From Lactococcus lactis (lineage in GTDB: Bacteria > Bacillota > Bacilli > Lactobacillales > Streptococcaceae), in NCBI RefSeq assembly GCF_029023865.1, contig NZ_CP118969.1, positions 1,798,001 to 1,862,000 of the forward strand: a stretch of 64,000 nucleotides of DNA, given 5' to 3'. The notes under the pieces are model-generated. The model was not told where the DNA came from. It did not search any database and saw nothing but the letters and a program-made list of their open reading frames with translations. The position numbers were made by a program, and so were the translations under genes. This document shows positions 45,640 through 54,541 of the stretch, in pieces; the first letter of the stretch is position 1, and the number at the start of each line of letters is the position of its first letter.

Positions 45640-46301
45640 TATATTTCATCAAAACGAACAATTAGATAAACGACCCCTATCATGAAAGTAGAGCCCATCA
45701 TCGTCCAACTTCCAAACCAATTTCCAGCAAGTGTTGCAATAGCTGCTCCAGCAAAGAAAATACTGATAAGCGCGGCATATATACCAACTGACCGGAGTTT
45801 TTGTTTATCTTTGGTAATGATATACTGAGCAAGATTTGCCGACATGGACTTCATATTTCCTGTCATAAAGATACTTCCGTAAGCACGACCATGAACTTTT
45901 GTAAAAGTATCATATTGAATCGCCATAAAGTAAGAGAAAATCCCAACATAAAAGGAAACAGGAATCTTCAAGCCCAAACCATAAGCCAAGGCAAAAATTG
46001 TCACCCCTGACCATTGAACCAATAACAAATAAGAGGCATCAAAACGGCGACGTTTCATCAAATAGTGAGAATAAAAGCCCCGAGTCATTACTCCTAATAT
46101 AAAGAAGATAATCGGAATTGCAAAATCCCAAAACCTAGCAAAATCTCCTTTAGCAATATTAATCCCCGCCTGAATAACATTCCCTGATTGTGCACCAATA
46201 AAACGGTCATTAAAATGAAAGAATGAGAAACCATCCATAAAACCTGCATTTAATGCAAAAATTAATGCAATACGCAGTTTTTCTTTAACTTGTCTATCCA
46301 T
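45639..46301 (-). CDS. DUF1275 (YoaK) family membrane protein
   Basis: 220-residue protein with about six membrane segments; the N-terminal NAGFMDGFSFFHFNDRFIGAQSGN motif and later TGNMKSMSANLAQ are family signatures. I start it at the ATG at 46301. The open frame extends 20 codons further, but an extended -10 element (TGATATAAT) lies right in front of 46301, so the mRNA would begin at or next to this ATG. The function of the family is unknown; transport or membrane stress has been proposed. Confidence 0.8.
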   Translation of the reverse strand: MDRQVKEKLRIALIFALNAGFMDGFSFFHFNDRFIGAQSGNVIQAGINIAKGDFARFWDFAIPIIFFILGVMTRGFYSHYLMKRRRFDASYLLLVQWSGVTIFALAYGLGLKIPVSFYVGIFSYFMAIQYDTFTKVHGRAYGSIFMTGNMKSMSANLAQYIITKDKQKLRSVGIYAALISIFFAGAAIATLAGNWFGSWTMMGSTFMIGVVYLIVRFDEI

Positions 46302-46308
46302 AATTAGA

Positions 46309-46317
46309 ATTATATCA
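46309..46317 (-). promoter_or_regulatory. Extended -10 promoter directly before the DUF1275 start
   Basis: Minus strand TG-A-TATAAT with the -10 at 46314-46309. The predicted transcript start (near 46302) practically coincides with the ATG at 46301, so the message may be leaderless. No Shine-Dalgarno is present. Confidence 0.55.
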
Positions 46318-46510
46318 CAAAGATTATTTTCATTGTTTTTCAATAATGGTTTGAATTTCACTTTTTTATTTATTATTCTAGATTTAAGTAATATATTAAA
46401 TAGTGAAGCGGATTCAAAAGACTAAAAGAATCAACTTTTTTGAGTTATAATGGATTTAAATAATTAAGAAGACAAGCGTTTTTTCACTTTACTAACGAGG
46501 AGGAGTTAAA

Positions 46511-46729
46511 ATGAACGGCTATCAACAACAATACACTTGTATCAAATGTGGCAATCATAATTTTGAAGAAGATCAACTTCAAGCAACCGGTGGAAATTTT
46601 TCAAAGATTTTTGATGTTCAAAATAAGAAATTTATTACTATTTCTTGTTCTCAATGTGGTTATACAGAACTCTACAAAGCACAAACGAGTACGGGAATGA
46701 ATATTTTAGATTTTTTACTGAACGGTTAG
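46511..46729 (+). CDS. Small Zn-ribbon protein
   Basis: 72-residue protein with two CxxC knuckles: YTCIKCGNHNF near the N-terminus and ISCSQCGYTELY in the middle. It resembles the uncharacterised predicted nucleic-acid-binding Zn-ribbon proteins (COG3478-like) of Firmicutes. A strong GAGGAGG site precedes the ATG, and its own terminator follows, so it is monocistronic. The function is unknown. Confidence 0.85.
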   Translation: MNGYQQQYTCIKCGNHNFEEDQLQATGGNFSKIFDVQNKKFITISCSQCGYTELYKAQTSTGMNILDFLLNG

Positions 46730-46750
46730 CTTAGGTAGTCAATAAATTTG

Positions 46751-46774
46751 AAAATAAGACTTAGGTCTTATTTT
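46751..46774 (+). terminator. Terminator after the Zn-ribbon gene
   Basis: Stem AAAATAAGAC (46751-46760), loop TTAG, stem GTCTTATTTT (46765-46774). Confidence 0.88.
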
Positions 46775-46835
46775 TATTTAAGAAAATTAAGTTATAATGT
46801 AAAGTACATACTTTAAGAAAAGGAAGAGAGTCTTT

Positions 46836-48830
46836 ATGGCCGTTTTGGAATTAAAAAATATTAGGAAATCCTATTTTCTTGGAAAAGAAGAATTTCCTGT
46901 CCTCAAAGGAATCAACCTCGAGTTTGAACGTGGTGATTTCGTCAGTCTCCTAGGAGAATCCGGGGGAGGTAAGTCAACTTTGATGAATATCATCGGAGGA
47001 CTTGACCGTAAATATGAGGGGGATGTCATCGTTGACGGCCTTGCTCAAAAAACAAAAAAAGAAAAAGATATGGATGCTTACCGTCGAGATACTATCGGTT
47101 TCATCTTCCAATCTTTCAATCTTGTTAGCTATTTGAGTGTATTAGATAACATTTTAATCAGCCTTAAAATGACAAGCTTATCTGATAAAGAGCGTCATGA
47201 AAGAGCGATTGAGCTCACAAAACAAGTTGGTCTTTATGAACACCGTAAGAAAAATCCATCACAACTTTCTGGAGGACAAAAACAAAGAGTCGCAATCGCG
47301 CGTGCCCTAGCTTCTGACCCTGAAATTATTCTTGCTGATGAACCTACTGGTGCTCTTGACTCACAAAACACGAAAGAAGTTTTAGCGCTCTTACGTCAAA
47401 TTGCTCAATCTGGTAAAACAGTAATCGTCGTTACTCACTCACAAGAAGTTGCTGATTACGGTACAAGAATTATCCGTTTGGCCGATGGACAAATCACAGG
47501 TGACGAACGTCTAAAAGAACCCTATCCTGTTGAATCACATCAACGGATGAACTCAAAAGCATTGTCATATCGTGATACTTTCAGAACAGCCTTTAAACAC
47601 TTTACTCACTCTTGGAAAATTAATTTATTAATTGCAATCGGAACAGCAATCGGCCTGTTCTCAGTCATCTTTTTCTTAGGACTAGGAAATGGTGCAACCA
47701 AATATATGAATGACACCATTACTTCAAGTGTCAATCCGAATGTGGTTACCATCTTCAAGCGGACAACAACTGATAATAAATTAGGAAATGAGCAAGCACT
47801 CCAACAAACGCAACAAGAACTTGGAAATGCTGCTACTAACCTTGACAGTACTCATCTTTCAAAATTGAAAAAAGTTGATAACGTCAAAAAAGTTGAGCCA
47901 ACTTATTCAATTTCTGGCTTAGGAACACTTACTGCCAGTGATAAATCTAAATCTGGTTTAATGACTCTTGATACTTGGACTCAATCAAATATCAATGATG
48001 ATTACGTTGCCGGTTCAAAACCTGTTGATGGCGAAATCGCAATCTATGCTAGTGATGCTAAAGAATTAAATAAAGATTATAAATCATTAGTTGGTAAGAA
48101 AATTACTTTAAAAATTCCAGCTAAAACAGCTGCTGGAGCAAGTGTTGAAGTTACAAAAGAATTCACTGTATCTGGTATTTTGAAAAATCCTCAAGGCCCA
48201 GCAAGCTCTTCTAGCAGCCTAATTGCCACTTACAATACTGTCAAAGCTGCTCTTGAATCTGCTAATGCAGATAGTGATGCCACTTATGCAGTAGTTACAG
48301 TTAATAAAGTAGATAATGTCAAATCAACAACTTCTGACATTCAAAACTTGAAAATTGATGGAACAAAAGCATTTGTTACATATAGTGTTACTTCATTCCT
48401 CGATGTCATCACTAATATTACAAATATCGTCAGCTATGTTCTTGCCGCTATTGCCGGAATCAGTTTGATTGTCTCAATCTTTATGATTGTTGTTACTACT
48501 TACATGTCTGTTGCTGAACGGACAAAAGAAATTGGTGTTATCCGCGCACTCGGTGGACGTAAGAAAGATATTTCTCGTCTCTTCACCGCTGAAAGCTTGA
48601 TTCTTGGTCTGTCATCAGCCGCTATCGCTATTGGATTTGCCTACCTCGGACAATTCCTCATCAATAAAGCTCTAAGTAGTTTCCTTGACGGGGCAAGTAT
48701 CGTTCAAATTTCTGGTGGACACATTATCTTTGCGATTATCGTTGCTGTATTAATTGCTCTCCTCGCAAGTTTAGCTCCAAGTGGACGTGCAGCACGTTTG
48801 AACACAATTGAAGCCCTCGCTTCTGAATAA
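46836..48830 (+). CDS. MacB-like ABC transporter with ATPase and FtsX-type permease fused
   Basis: 664-residue half-transporter. The N-terminal ATPase (about 1-230) has Walker [11 protein letters not shown]-loop FIFQSFN, signature [15 protein letters not shown], and Walker [14 protein letters not shown] membrane helix follows (about 265-285), then a large extracellular domain (about 290-535, Thr/Ser/Lys-rich) and three C-terminal helices with an FtsX-type fold ([22 protein letters not shown]). MacB-like systems export peptides or lipids, or act in signalling. No partner protein is encoded next to it, so it may work alone as a homodimer. Confidence 0.88.
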   Translation: MAVLELKNIRKSYFLGKEEFPVLKGINLEFERGDFVSLLGESGGGKSTLMNIIGGLDRKYEGDVIVDGLAQKTKKEKDMDAYRRDTIGFIFQSFNLVSYLSVLDNILISLKMTSLSDKERHERAIELTKQVGLYEHRKKNPSQLSGGQKQRVAIARALASDPEIILADEPTGALDSQNTKEVLALLRQIAQSGKTVIVVTHSQEVADYGTRIIRLADGQITGDERLKEPYPVESHQRMNSKALSYRDTFRTAFKHFTHSWKINLLIAIGTAIGLFSVIFFLGLGNGATKYMNDTITSSVNPNVVTIFKRTTTDNKLGNEQALQQTQQELGNAATNLDSTHLSKLKKVDNVKKVEPTYSISGLGTLTASDKSKSGLMTLDTWTQSNINDDYVAGSKPVDGEIAIYASDAKELNKDYKSLVGKKITLKIPAKTAAGASVEVTKEFTVSGILKNPQGPASSSSSLIATYNTVKAALESANADSDATYAVVTVNKVDNVKSTTSDIQNLKIDGTKAFVTYSVTSFLDVITNITNIVSYVLAAIAGISLIVSIFMIVVTTYMSVAERTKEIGVIRALGGRKKDISRLFTAESLILGLSSAAIAIGFAYLGQFLINKALSSFLDGASIVQISGGHIIFAIIVAVLIALLASLAPSGRAARLNTIEALASE

Positions 48831-48924
48831 CATACAAATTCTTCTGTCAGTAATTTCAAATGACTGACAGAACTTGTAGATGAAGTTTATCTACTGACAG
48901 CCTCTGTCAGTAAACCTATGATTT

Positions 48925-48963
48925 CAAAAAATAGACCTTGCCAAAAGACAAAGCCTATTTTTT
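48925..48963 (+). terminator. Terminator after the MacB-like gene
   Basis: Imperfect stem of AAATAGACCTTG and CAAAGCCTATTT, then a T-run. Upstream (48840-48910) are four more copies of the CTGTCAGT/ACTGACAG motif that can also form hairpins. Confidence 0.7.
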
Positions 48964-49036
48964 GTACTTTATATTGTTTGGTGGCCTTCCAGCCTTATGT
49001 TAGAATTAAAGTAATAGACAAATAAAAGGAGTATTA

Positions 49037-49681
49037 ATGCAAGAAATAATTATCCAAGTCATGAACCAATTTGGCTACTTTGGTGTTGCCTTTCTCATTA
49101 TGATTGAGAACATCTTCCCACCAATTCCTTCCGAAGTAATCTTAACTTTCGGTGGTTTCATGACTACTTATAGCGAACTGGGGATTATCGGCATGATTAT
49201 CGCAGCCACTATTGGTTCTGTGCTTGGTGCATTGATACTCTACTTCGTCGGTCGTCTTTTAAGCGTTGAACGCTTAGAAAAATTAGTTTCTGGACGTTTA
49301 GGAAAAGTACTTCGTCTTAAACCAGAGGACATCACAAAAGCTGAAAAATGGTTTTTAAAGAGAGGATATGCAACAATCTTCTTCTGTCGATTCATTCCTT
49401 TAATTAGAAGTCTAATTTCAATCCCTGCTGGTTCTGCTAAAATGAAACTCCCAAGTTTTCTTATTTTAACAACCTTGGGAACACTTATTTGGAACATTGT
49501 TCTAGTGTGCCTTGGAGCCGCTCTTGGTGATAACTGGGAGATGATTGCTGGAATTCTTGATTCTTACTCTTCAGTTGTGGTTGTGATTTTAGGGATTATT
49601 TTCATCCTTGCGATTCTTATCTTTGTCAAGAAACGATTTTTCCCCAAAAATAAAAACTATTCATCTGATACAGAAGAATAA
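49037..49681 (+). CDS. DedA-family membrane protein
   Basis: 214-residue membrane protein of the DedA/VTT (SNARE-associated) family. Signature pieces are FLIMIENIFPPIPSEVILTFGG, GALILYFVGR, and FFCRFIPLIRSLISIPAGSAKM. Family members are linked to flippase-type lipid movement (undecaprenyl phosphate or phosphatidylethanolamine). An AAAGGAG site precedes the ATG. It is probably transcribed alone. Confidence 0.9.
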   Translation: MQEIIIQVMNQFGYFGVAFLIMIENIFPPIPSEVILTFGGFMTTYSELGIIGMIIAATIGSVLGALILYFVGRLLSVERLEKLVSGRLGKVLRLKPEDITKAEKWFLKRGYATIFFCRFIPLIRSLISIPAGSAKMKLPSFLILTTLGTLIWNIVLVCLGAALGDNWEMIAGILDSYSSVVVVILGIIFILAILIFVKKRFFPKNKNYSSDTEE

Positions 49682-49702
49682 GCTTTAATGCTTATTTTTT
49701 TT
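49677..49702 (+). terminator. Terminator after the DedA gene
   Basis: Stem AATAAGC (49677-49683), loop TTTAAT, stem GCTTATT (49690-49696), then T-run. It overlaps the stop codon. Confidence 0.8.
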
Positions 49703-49721
49703 ATAAAATTTCATTAACTTT

Positions 49722-49730
49722 TGTTATAAT
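49722..49730 (+). promoter_or_regulatory. Extended -10 promoter of the TMEM175-like gene
   Basis: TG-T-TATAAT (49722-49730) about 20 nt before the ATG at 49752, with AAGGAG in between. Confidence 0.55.
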
Positions 49731-49751
49731 TGGTAATACAAAGGAGATTTT

Positions 49752-50363
49752 ATGGTATCTAAAGGGCGTTTAGCCGGTTTTATTGATGCAATTATTGCAG
49801 TAATAATGACTATTATGTTATTAGAATTCGAATTACCTAAAACAGGTGGAATTCTTGATTTTTTGAAAGATAATCTCGTCTATCTGATTGCTTACCTTTT
49901 GAGTTTTATCTATGTTACAACTTCTTGGTTTAATCAACAATATATGCTTTCACAGGCTGAGAAAATCACTCGTCGAATCTATCATAGTTGCATGATTTGG
50001 GTACTCTCATTATCAATGCTTCCTGTACTTTCTGCTTGGGCTGGACGCACAATGGACTTCTTTCATGATTTCGGAATCCACTCACCAAAAGCACCTGCCC
50101 TACTCTTTATCGTGATGATTTATATTTGGGGATTTGCATATAGTTATATGACCGATTGTTTTATTGCTGACAATCCTAAAGAAAAGGCTGAACTAATCGC
50201 TCAAATGGAAGTTTATCACTATTTACGGAATCCTTTTTGGAAGATTGGAATGGTCATTAGCTTCATTATCACTTTCTTCTATCCCCCTTTTGTATTCATT
50301 TATACAGCAGGAGAAATGATTATTGCAACAATAAGAAGTCAAAATAAAAAAAGCTCAACTTAA
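49752..50363 (+). CDS. TMEM175-like (DUF1211) membrane protein
   Basis: 203-residue protein with about six membrane helices. Its N-terminal RLAGFIDAIIAVIMTIMLLE corresponds to the RxxxFSD...ITLLVLE repeat motif of bacterial TMEM175 potassium channels, with Ser changed to Ile (FID for FSD). One repeat unit per chain would fit the bacterial tetramers. Channel function is inferred from the family and weakened by the motif change. Confidence 0.72.
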   Translation: MVSKGRLAGFIDAIIAVIMTIMLLEFELPKTGGILDFLKDNLVYLIAYLLSFIYVTTSWFNQQYMLSQAEKITRRIYHSCMIWVLSLSMLPVLSAWAGRTMDFFHDFGIHSPKAPALLFIVMIYIWGFAYSYMTDCFIADNPKEKAELIAQMEVYHYLRNPFWKIGMVISFIITFFYPPFVFIYTAGEMIIATIRSQNKKSST

Positions 50364-50378
50364 ATCGTTGAGCTTTTT
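50348..50378. terminator. Bidirectional terminator between the TMEM175-like gene and lmrA
   Basis: Stem AAAAAGCTCAAC (50348-50359), 7-nt loop, stem GTTGAGCTTTTT (50367-50378), overlapping the end of the upstream gene. Confidence 0.92.
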
Positions 50379-50381
50379 AGT

Positions 50382-52154
50382 TTATTGACCAACAGTCAAT
50401 TGTTCTGAAACATACTTAGCATAGAGTGGATGTGTGGCAACAAGTTCATTATGTTTGCCACTCCCTGTGATTTGACCTTTTTCAATGAAGTAAATCTTAT
50501 CCGCATCAACAATTGTTGAAAGTCTATGCGCAATTACGAGCGTTGTGCGACCTTTCATCAAACTATCTAAAGCCTTTTGAACCATTGATTCTGATTCACT
50601 ATCCAAACTAGCCGTTGCTTCATCAAGCATCAGGATTTTTGGATTTCTCAAGAAAGCACGAGCAATTGCTAAACGTTGTCTTTGACCACCAGATATTTTC
50701 ACACCTCGTTCACCAACTTCCGTATTAAGTTGATCAGGCATATTTTCAACAAAGCTTCTTGCAAAAGCTAAGTCAAGAACTTGCCAAAGGTCTTCATCTG
50801 TATAGTCTCCTTCAAGTCCATAAGTTAAATTTTCACGAATGGTTCCAGCCATAATTGCTGAATCTTGACTGACAAAACCAATTTGACTCCGCCAATTTTC
50901 CAAAGAAATATTATCAATCGGTTGACCATCAATTGTAATTTCTCCTGCCGTTGGTTGATAAAAACGTTCTAAAAGAGAGAAAATTGTTGATTTACCACCA
51001 CCTGAAGGTCCGGCAAAGGCAATAATTGAATTAGGTTGAGCTTCAAAAGAGATATCACGTAAAATTTGTTCAGAATCATCATAAGCAAAGTCAACATGGC
51101 GAGCTGAGAGGGTTTTTCCTTCCAAATCAAGACTTTCTCCTTGATGAAGTACTTCTTGTTCTTCATCAAGTAATTCGGTCAAACGACCTGTTGATCCTGA
51201 AGCTTTAGCAAGTTCTGTAAAGAAAGTCGCCACAGTTGGTACGGCTCCGATTAAGTTCATCAAATACATCATCATTCCAAGCAAAGTTCCAAGACTCATG
51301 ACTCCTGTTGAGATGAGATAAATTCCGTAAGCAAGAAGTCCAAAGATCATCAGCATCATTGATAACATCATAACTGGTGACATCAAACCATCAAAGATGG
51401 CTTCTTTTACCCCAATTTTATAAAGGGCATTGACATCATTTTCTGCTTTTTTAGAGGCTTGTTTTTCAGCATTTGAAGATTTTACTAAGCGAATTTCTGA
51501 TAATGATTCACTAGCAATCCCTTGGAAATTTGCTAAAGAATCTTGTCTAGTTCGCCCAATTTTTTGGCCAAAAGTCATAATCGGGAACATAATGAGCATA
51601 ACTACTGGAACAGCAATAATCATGGCAAGGGTCAAACGCCATTGCATCTGAAGCATGAAGACAATTGAACCAACCAAAAGTAAAATAGACGTAAAAGCTT
51701 GTGGAATACTGTTTGCAATTAAATTTTTAACTTGGGTGGTATCGTTGGCTAAACGAGAACTCATTTCTCCTGTTTTAACTTCATCAAAATATTTTACTGG
51801 CAGATGAATCATTTTATCCCAGACACGCGTCCTTAGATTTTTTACAACTGATTCACCAAATATCCCAAGGACAATTGCTGCAATAGCCGAAACAGCAGCT
51901 GAACCAATATAAAGAGCGATAACTAAGGCAACTTTGCCACCGTTTACTCCATGTCCAAAACTATTAACAAGTGGTTGAACCATTTTGGGGACTTGTAATT
52001 GAATTAGTGTTCCAACGATTCCTGCTAGAATCCCAATGATAAAGAAAAGATAACGTGGCTTTGCAGCACGAATCAATTTGACGAAATGTTTAATGGATGT
52101 TTTGTCAACCGCTTTTCCTTCGATACGATTGGCCATTTGTGGACCTCTTTCCAT
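50382..52154 (-). CDS. lmrA: Multidrug ABC half-transporter LmrA
   Basis: 590-residue exporter that I recognise as LmrA of L. lactis, a homodimeric relative of P-glycoprotein that expels amphiphilic drugs and lipids. Six membrane helices lie in the first about 330 residues. The ATPase has Walker A GPSGGGKST, Q-loop GFVSQDS, signature KISGGQRQRLAIARAFL, Walker B ILMLDEATASLD and the H-loop AHRLST. Two starts are possible: the ATG at 52154 (known protein start) or the next one six codons later, which has AGAGG 7 nt upstream. A strong hairpin lies just before the gene. Confidence 0.97.
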   Translation of the reverse strand: MERGPQMANRIEGKAVDKTSIKHFVKLIRAAKPRYLFFIIGILAGIVGTLIQLQVPKMVQPLVNSFGHGVNGGKVALVIALYIGSAAVSAIAAIVLGIFGESVVKNLRTRVWDKMIHLPVKYFDEVKTGEMSSRLANDTTQVKNLIANSIPQAFTSILLLVGSIVFMLQMQWRLTLAMIIAVPVVMLIMFPIMTFGQKIGRTRQDSLANFQGIASESLSEIRLVKSSNAEKQASKKAENDVNALYKIGVKEAIFDGLMSPVMMLSMMLMIFGLLAYGIYLISTGVMSLGTLLGMMMYLMNLIGAVPTVATFFTELAKASGSTGRLTELLDEEQEVLHQGESLDLEGKTLSARHVDFAYDDSEQILRDISFEAQPNSIIAFAGPSGGGKSTIFSLLERFYQPTAGEITIDGQPIDNISLENWRSQIGFVSQDSAIMAGTIRENLTYGLEGDYTDEDLWQVLDLAFARSFVENMPDQLNTEVGERGVKISGGQRQRLAIARAFLRNPKILMLDEATASLDSESESMVQKALDSLMKGRTTLVIAHRLSTIVDADKIYFIEKGQITGSGKHNELVATHPLYAKYVSEQLTVGQ

Positions 52155-52187
52155 TGTTTGCTTACTTCCTTTTTCTAATTATTGAAT

Positions 52188-52230
52188 TTCAAGACGAAAA
52201 GAAATGATTTCAATTACTTTTCGTCTTGAA
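52188..52230. terminator. 14-bp hairpin between the SGNH gene and lmrA
   Basis: TTCAAGACGAAAAG (52188-52201), 15-nt loop (itself partly paired), CTTTTCGTCTTGAA (52217-52230). The T-run is on the plus side; the minus transcript lacks a good T-run. It may act as attenuator, mRNA stabiliser or partial terminator in front of lmrA. Confidence 0.6.
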
Positions 52231-52237
52231 TTATTTT

Positions 52238-52912
52238 TTATTCTTCCAAATAAACTTTGAGGTTTTCTAAGACAAGTTGATAGCCCGCTGGATTTAGATG
52301 CGCTCCATCAAAAGTTAATTCTTTTTTCAAATTGCCATTTTCATCAGATAAACCATCATTAACATCAATAAAGTGAAAATGATGGTTATCTGCAAGTTTT
52401 TTTATTTTATCTGAAGCTTTTTGAAACTTTTCATTACTTCTCGTTTCAAATAAAGTTTTTTCATCTGAGTCTTGACCAAAATCAACCGTATTAATCGGAT
52501 AGTAGCGCATCACATAAACTTGCGTTTGAGGTAATTTACTTTCTATTTGAGAAAGAATTTGATCATAGTTATTCAAAAACTCTTCTTCTGGAATCTCAAA
52601 ACCGGTATCATTCGTTCCAATATTAATAAAGATTTTTGAAGGTTCCAAATTAAAAATTTGACTCTCTATGTGTTCTAATAAAAATGAGGTCGTCGTGGCT
52701 CTAACCGCCCGATTGTAGATATAGTGTGAAAAAGTAACTTCTCCAGCTTCCTCCCACTTCTCAATAGGAAATATCTCCATTAATGATGAGCCAATAAATA
52801 AAGTTTGTCCCTTTTTTGCTGATAGGTTTGCCTTGTCATAGTTTTTAAGAAGTTCTTCTTGAAAAGCTGCAAGCTGAGGGTTTATCGTAAGAGCTTTGGT
52901 TTCTTTTGACAT
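52238..52912 (-). CDS. SGNH/GDSL-family hydrolase
   Basis: 224-residue esterase-like protein without signal peptide. The catalytic Ser lies in FIGSSLMEIFP (block I, IGSS in place of GDS), block III is FINIGTNDTGF with the Asn, and the C-terminal DGAHLNPAGYQ supplies Asp and His. Cytoplasmic SGNH hydrolases act on acyl or sugar esters; the substrate is unknown. It lies 26 nt after the flavodoxin gene, in the same unit as the MarR regulator and probably lmrA. Confidence 0.85.
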   Translation of the reverse strand: MSKETKALTINPQLAAFQEELLKNYDKANLSAKKGQTLFIGSSLMEIFPIEKWEEAGEVTFSHYIYNRAVRATTTSFLLEHIESQIFNLEPSKIFINIGTNDTGFEIPEEEFLNNYDQILSQIESKLPQTQVYVMRYYPINTVDFGQDSDEKTLFETRSNEKFQKASDKIKKLADNHHFHFIDVNDGLSDENGNLKKELTFDGAHLNPAGYQLVLENLKVYLEE

Positions 52913-52938
52913 TATCTTCTCCTATAAATTTAGCTATT

Positions 52939-53427
52939 TTAAATCCACTCTACTTTGTTTAATTGAGCCACAAACTGTTTCTCAGCTTCTGGTAAAAACT
53001 CAATCGGGTGTTTTTTAGACTCTAGCTTTATCATTGATTTTGCAATAATTTTATCGTGCCAGTTAAAAGGGGTCAAATTATTTACCTCCCCTCCAAAGTT
53101 TGCGATAGCTACAGCTTTTTTGCGCAAAGGTTCGGCGATTTCTTTTTTAATCACTTTCGTAAAACTATCATATTCAACCATTGTAACGAATGCCGCAAAA
53201 GGTTTCGTTTGCAAAATTTCTTGATATTTTTTTAAGAGACTGCCTACTGAACGTTCAAATTTATGACTATAAACAGGGCTGGCAACAATCACAGCATCAA
53301 AATCTTTAGGATTTACTACTTCAGCATTTAAATCCACAAGTGTGACCTGATTTAAATGTATCGCTAGCTTTCTAGCGCACTTGGCAGTATTTCCTGTCTT
53401 ACCAGCGTAAGCGATGAGTGTTCTCAT
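52939..53427 (-). CDS. Flavodoxin-like protein
   Basis: 162-residue FMN-binding fold. The phosphate-binding loop is AYAGKTGNTAKCAR near the N-terminus, and VASPVYSHKFERSVGSLLKKY fits the flavodoxin_5/HemG-like group (menaquinone-dependent protoporphyrinogen oxidase homologues). Since lactococci lack haem synthesis, a different redox role is likely. It follows the MarR gene by 25 nt and precedes the SGNH gene by 26 nt. Confidence 0.8.
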   Translation of the reverse strand: MRTLIAYAGKTGNTAKCARKLAIHLNQVTLVDLNAEVVNPKDFDAVIVASPVYSHKFERSVGSLLKKYQEILQTKPFAAFVTMVEYDSFTKVIKKEIAEPLRKKAVAIANFGGEVNNLTPFNWHDKIIAKSMIKLESKKHPIEFLPEAEKQFVAQLNKVEWI

Positions 53428-53452
53428 TTTCCGCTCCTTATCTATTCAATCC

Positions 53453-54328
53453 TTAGAAATCATCCCAGTTTTCTGGTTTTTTAGGTTCTTTATTTTTGTC
53501 TGTCTTTGGTTTAGAATCAAAATCTGGACGACGGTTTCCGTCAAAATCACCAAAACGATTTTTCATTTCATCTGAAAAGTGATCCCAATGTTCATTAAAA
53601 TCGGCTTGATCTCTCCCACCAAAATTATTTTTAAAGCTATCTTTGAGCTGCTTACCAAAGGCTTTCCAATCTTCACCAAACGGAGCTTGTGAGCGTTCGT
53701 CACGACGCATACGATTTTGTCCACGTTTCATTTCTTGAGATGAACGACGCATTTCACGTTGCCAATTTTGCATTTCACGGCGCATGTGATTCCCAAATGC
53801 ATGACGGTCATGAGCATTCATCATATTTTCCATAAATGGATTTCCGAAAAATTGTGCCATTCGTTGGAAATCTTGATCATTACGTGCGTCGTTATTTTCT
53901 ACTAATTTTTCCATTAGAAAGGCTAATTGTTCTTGTTCTTCATCTGTTAGATTGCCAAAAATTGTTTCTGAAATATCATTATGCATTGTATCACGTGTTT
54001 CTTGAGCTTCACGACCTTTATCAGTCAAGAAAATGCGGCTGACACGTTTATCATTCTCATCTTGTTTACGAATAACCATTTCCGCTTCTTCTAATTGTTT
54101 AACCTGAGCTGTTACACTTGAAGGTTTAATATCAAGAAGTTCGGCAATTTCTGCATTGGTTAGACCATCTTTATTCCATAATTCAACGAGTAAACCTTGA
54201 GCTCCATTGCGGTTACCGCGATTTTTCATTTGTTTTGAAATCCCATCTGCTCTTAAAGCAAAAAGGATGTTTGGATTGTGCAATAGTTTTGAAAATAGAT
54301 TCAATAAGTTATTTGTTTGTTCTGACAT
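53453..54328 (-). CDS. MarR-family regulator with a long charged C-terminal tail
   Basis: 291-residue protein. Residues about 35-145 form a standard MarR winged helix: LTNAEIAELLDIKPSSVTAQ (recognition helix), VIRKQDENDKRVSRIFLT (wing). About 140 residues follow that are very rich in Arg, Asn, Asp, Gln, Met and Phe (for example HMRREMQNWQREMRRSSQEM and FNEHWDHFSDEMKNRFGDF), with no known domain; MarR proteins usually end near 150. An AAGGAG site precedes the ATG. A 37-codon ORF and a strong promoter with a dyad lie upstream. It probably represses its own operon, which may include lmrA. Confidence 0.87.
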   Translation of the reverse strand: MSEQTNNLLNLFSKLLHNPNILFALRADGISKQMKNRGNRNGAQGLLVELWNKDGLTNAEIAELLDIKPSSVTAQVKQLEEAEMVIRKQDENDKRVSRIFLTDKGREAQETRDTMHNDISETIFGNLTDEEQEQLAFLMEKLVENNDARNDQDFQRMAQFFGNPFMENMMNAHDRHAFGNHMRREMQNWQREMRRSSQEMKRGQNRMRRDERSQAPFGEDWKAFGKQLKDSFKNNFGGRDQADFNEHWDHFSDEMKNRFGDFDGNRRPDFDSKPKTDKNKEPKKPENWDDF

Positions 54329-54345
54329 TATGTATTCTCCTTATA

Positions 54346-54459
54346 TCAAATTCTTTGTAATTCGTCATCAAAAGCATAGATTAGTCGTTCATCTGGGCCT
54401 TCAATAAGTCTGATGAACCAATTCAATTTTTGAATTATTATTTTTATCATCTTAATCAT
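54346..54459 (-). CDS. Small 37-residue ORF preceding the MarR gene
   Basis: This ORF is missed by length filters. The ATG (54459-54457) has an ideal AAGGAG 5 nt upstream, and the TGA (54348-54346) lies 17 nt before the MarR start. The peptide has a hydrophobic, basic first half (MIKMIKIIIQKLNWFIRL) and an acidic second half (GPDERLIYAFDDELQRI), so it could form a membrane-associated amphipathic helix. Its position between a strong promoter and the MarR gene suggests a translated leader or a small effector protein. I know no family for it. Confidence 0.65.
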   Translation of the reverse strand: MIKMIKIIIQKLNWFIRLIEGPDERLIYAFDDELQRI

Positions 54460-54541
54460 TGGTTCTCCTTTACTATCTTTTAATTTCTTGAAAAGTTTAA
54501 ATTAATTAGTTAGTTTATTTTTTATTTACCTAACAAAAAAG

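Noticed and set aside
46302-46361. N-terminal extension of the DUF1275 protein
   Set aside because: No ribosome site, the promoter element lies inside it, and the family signature begins after 46301.
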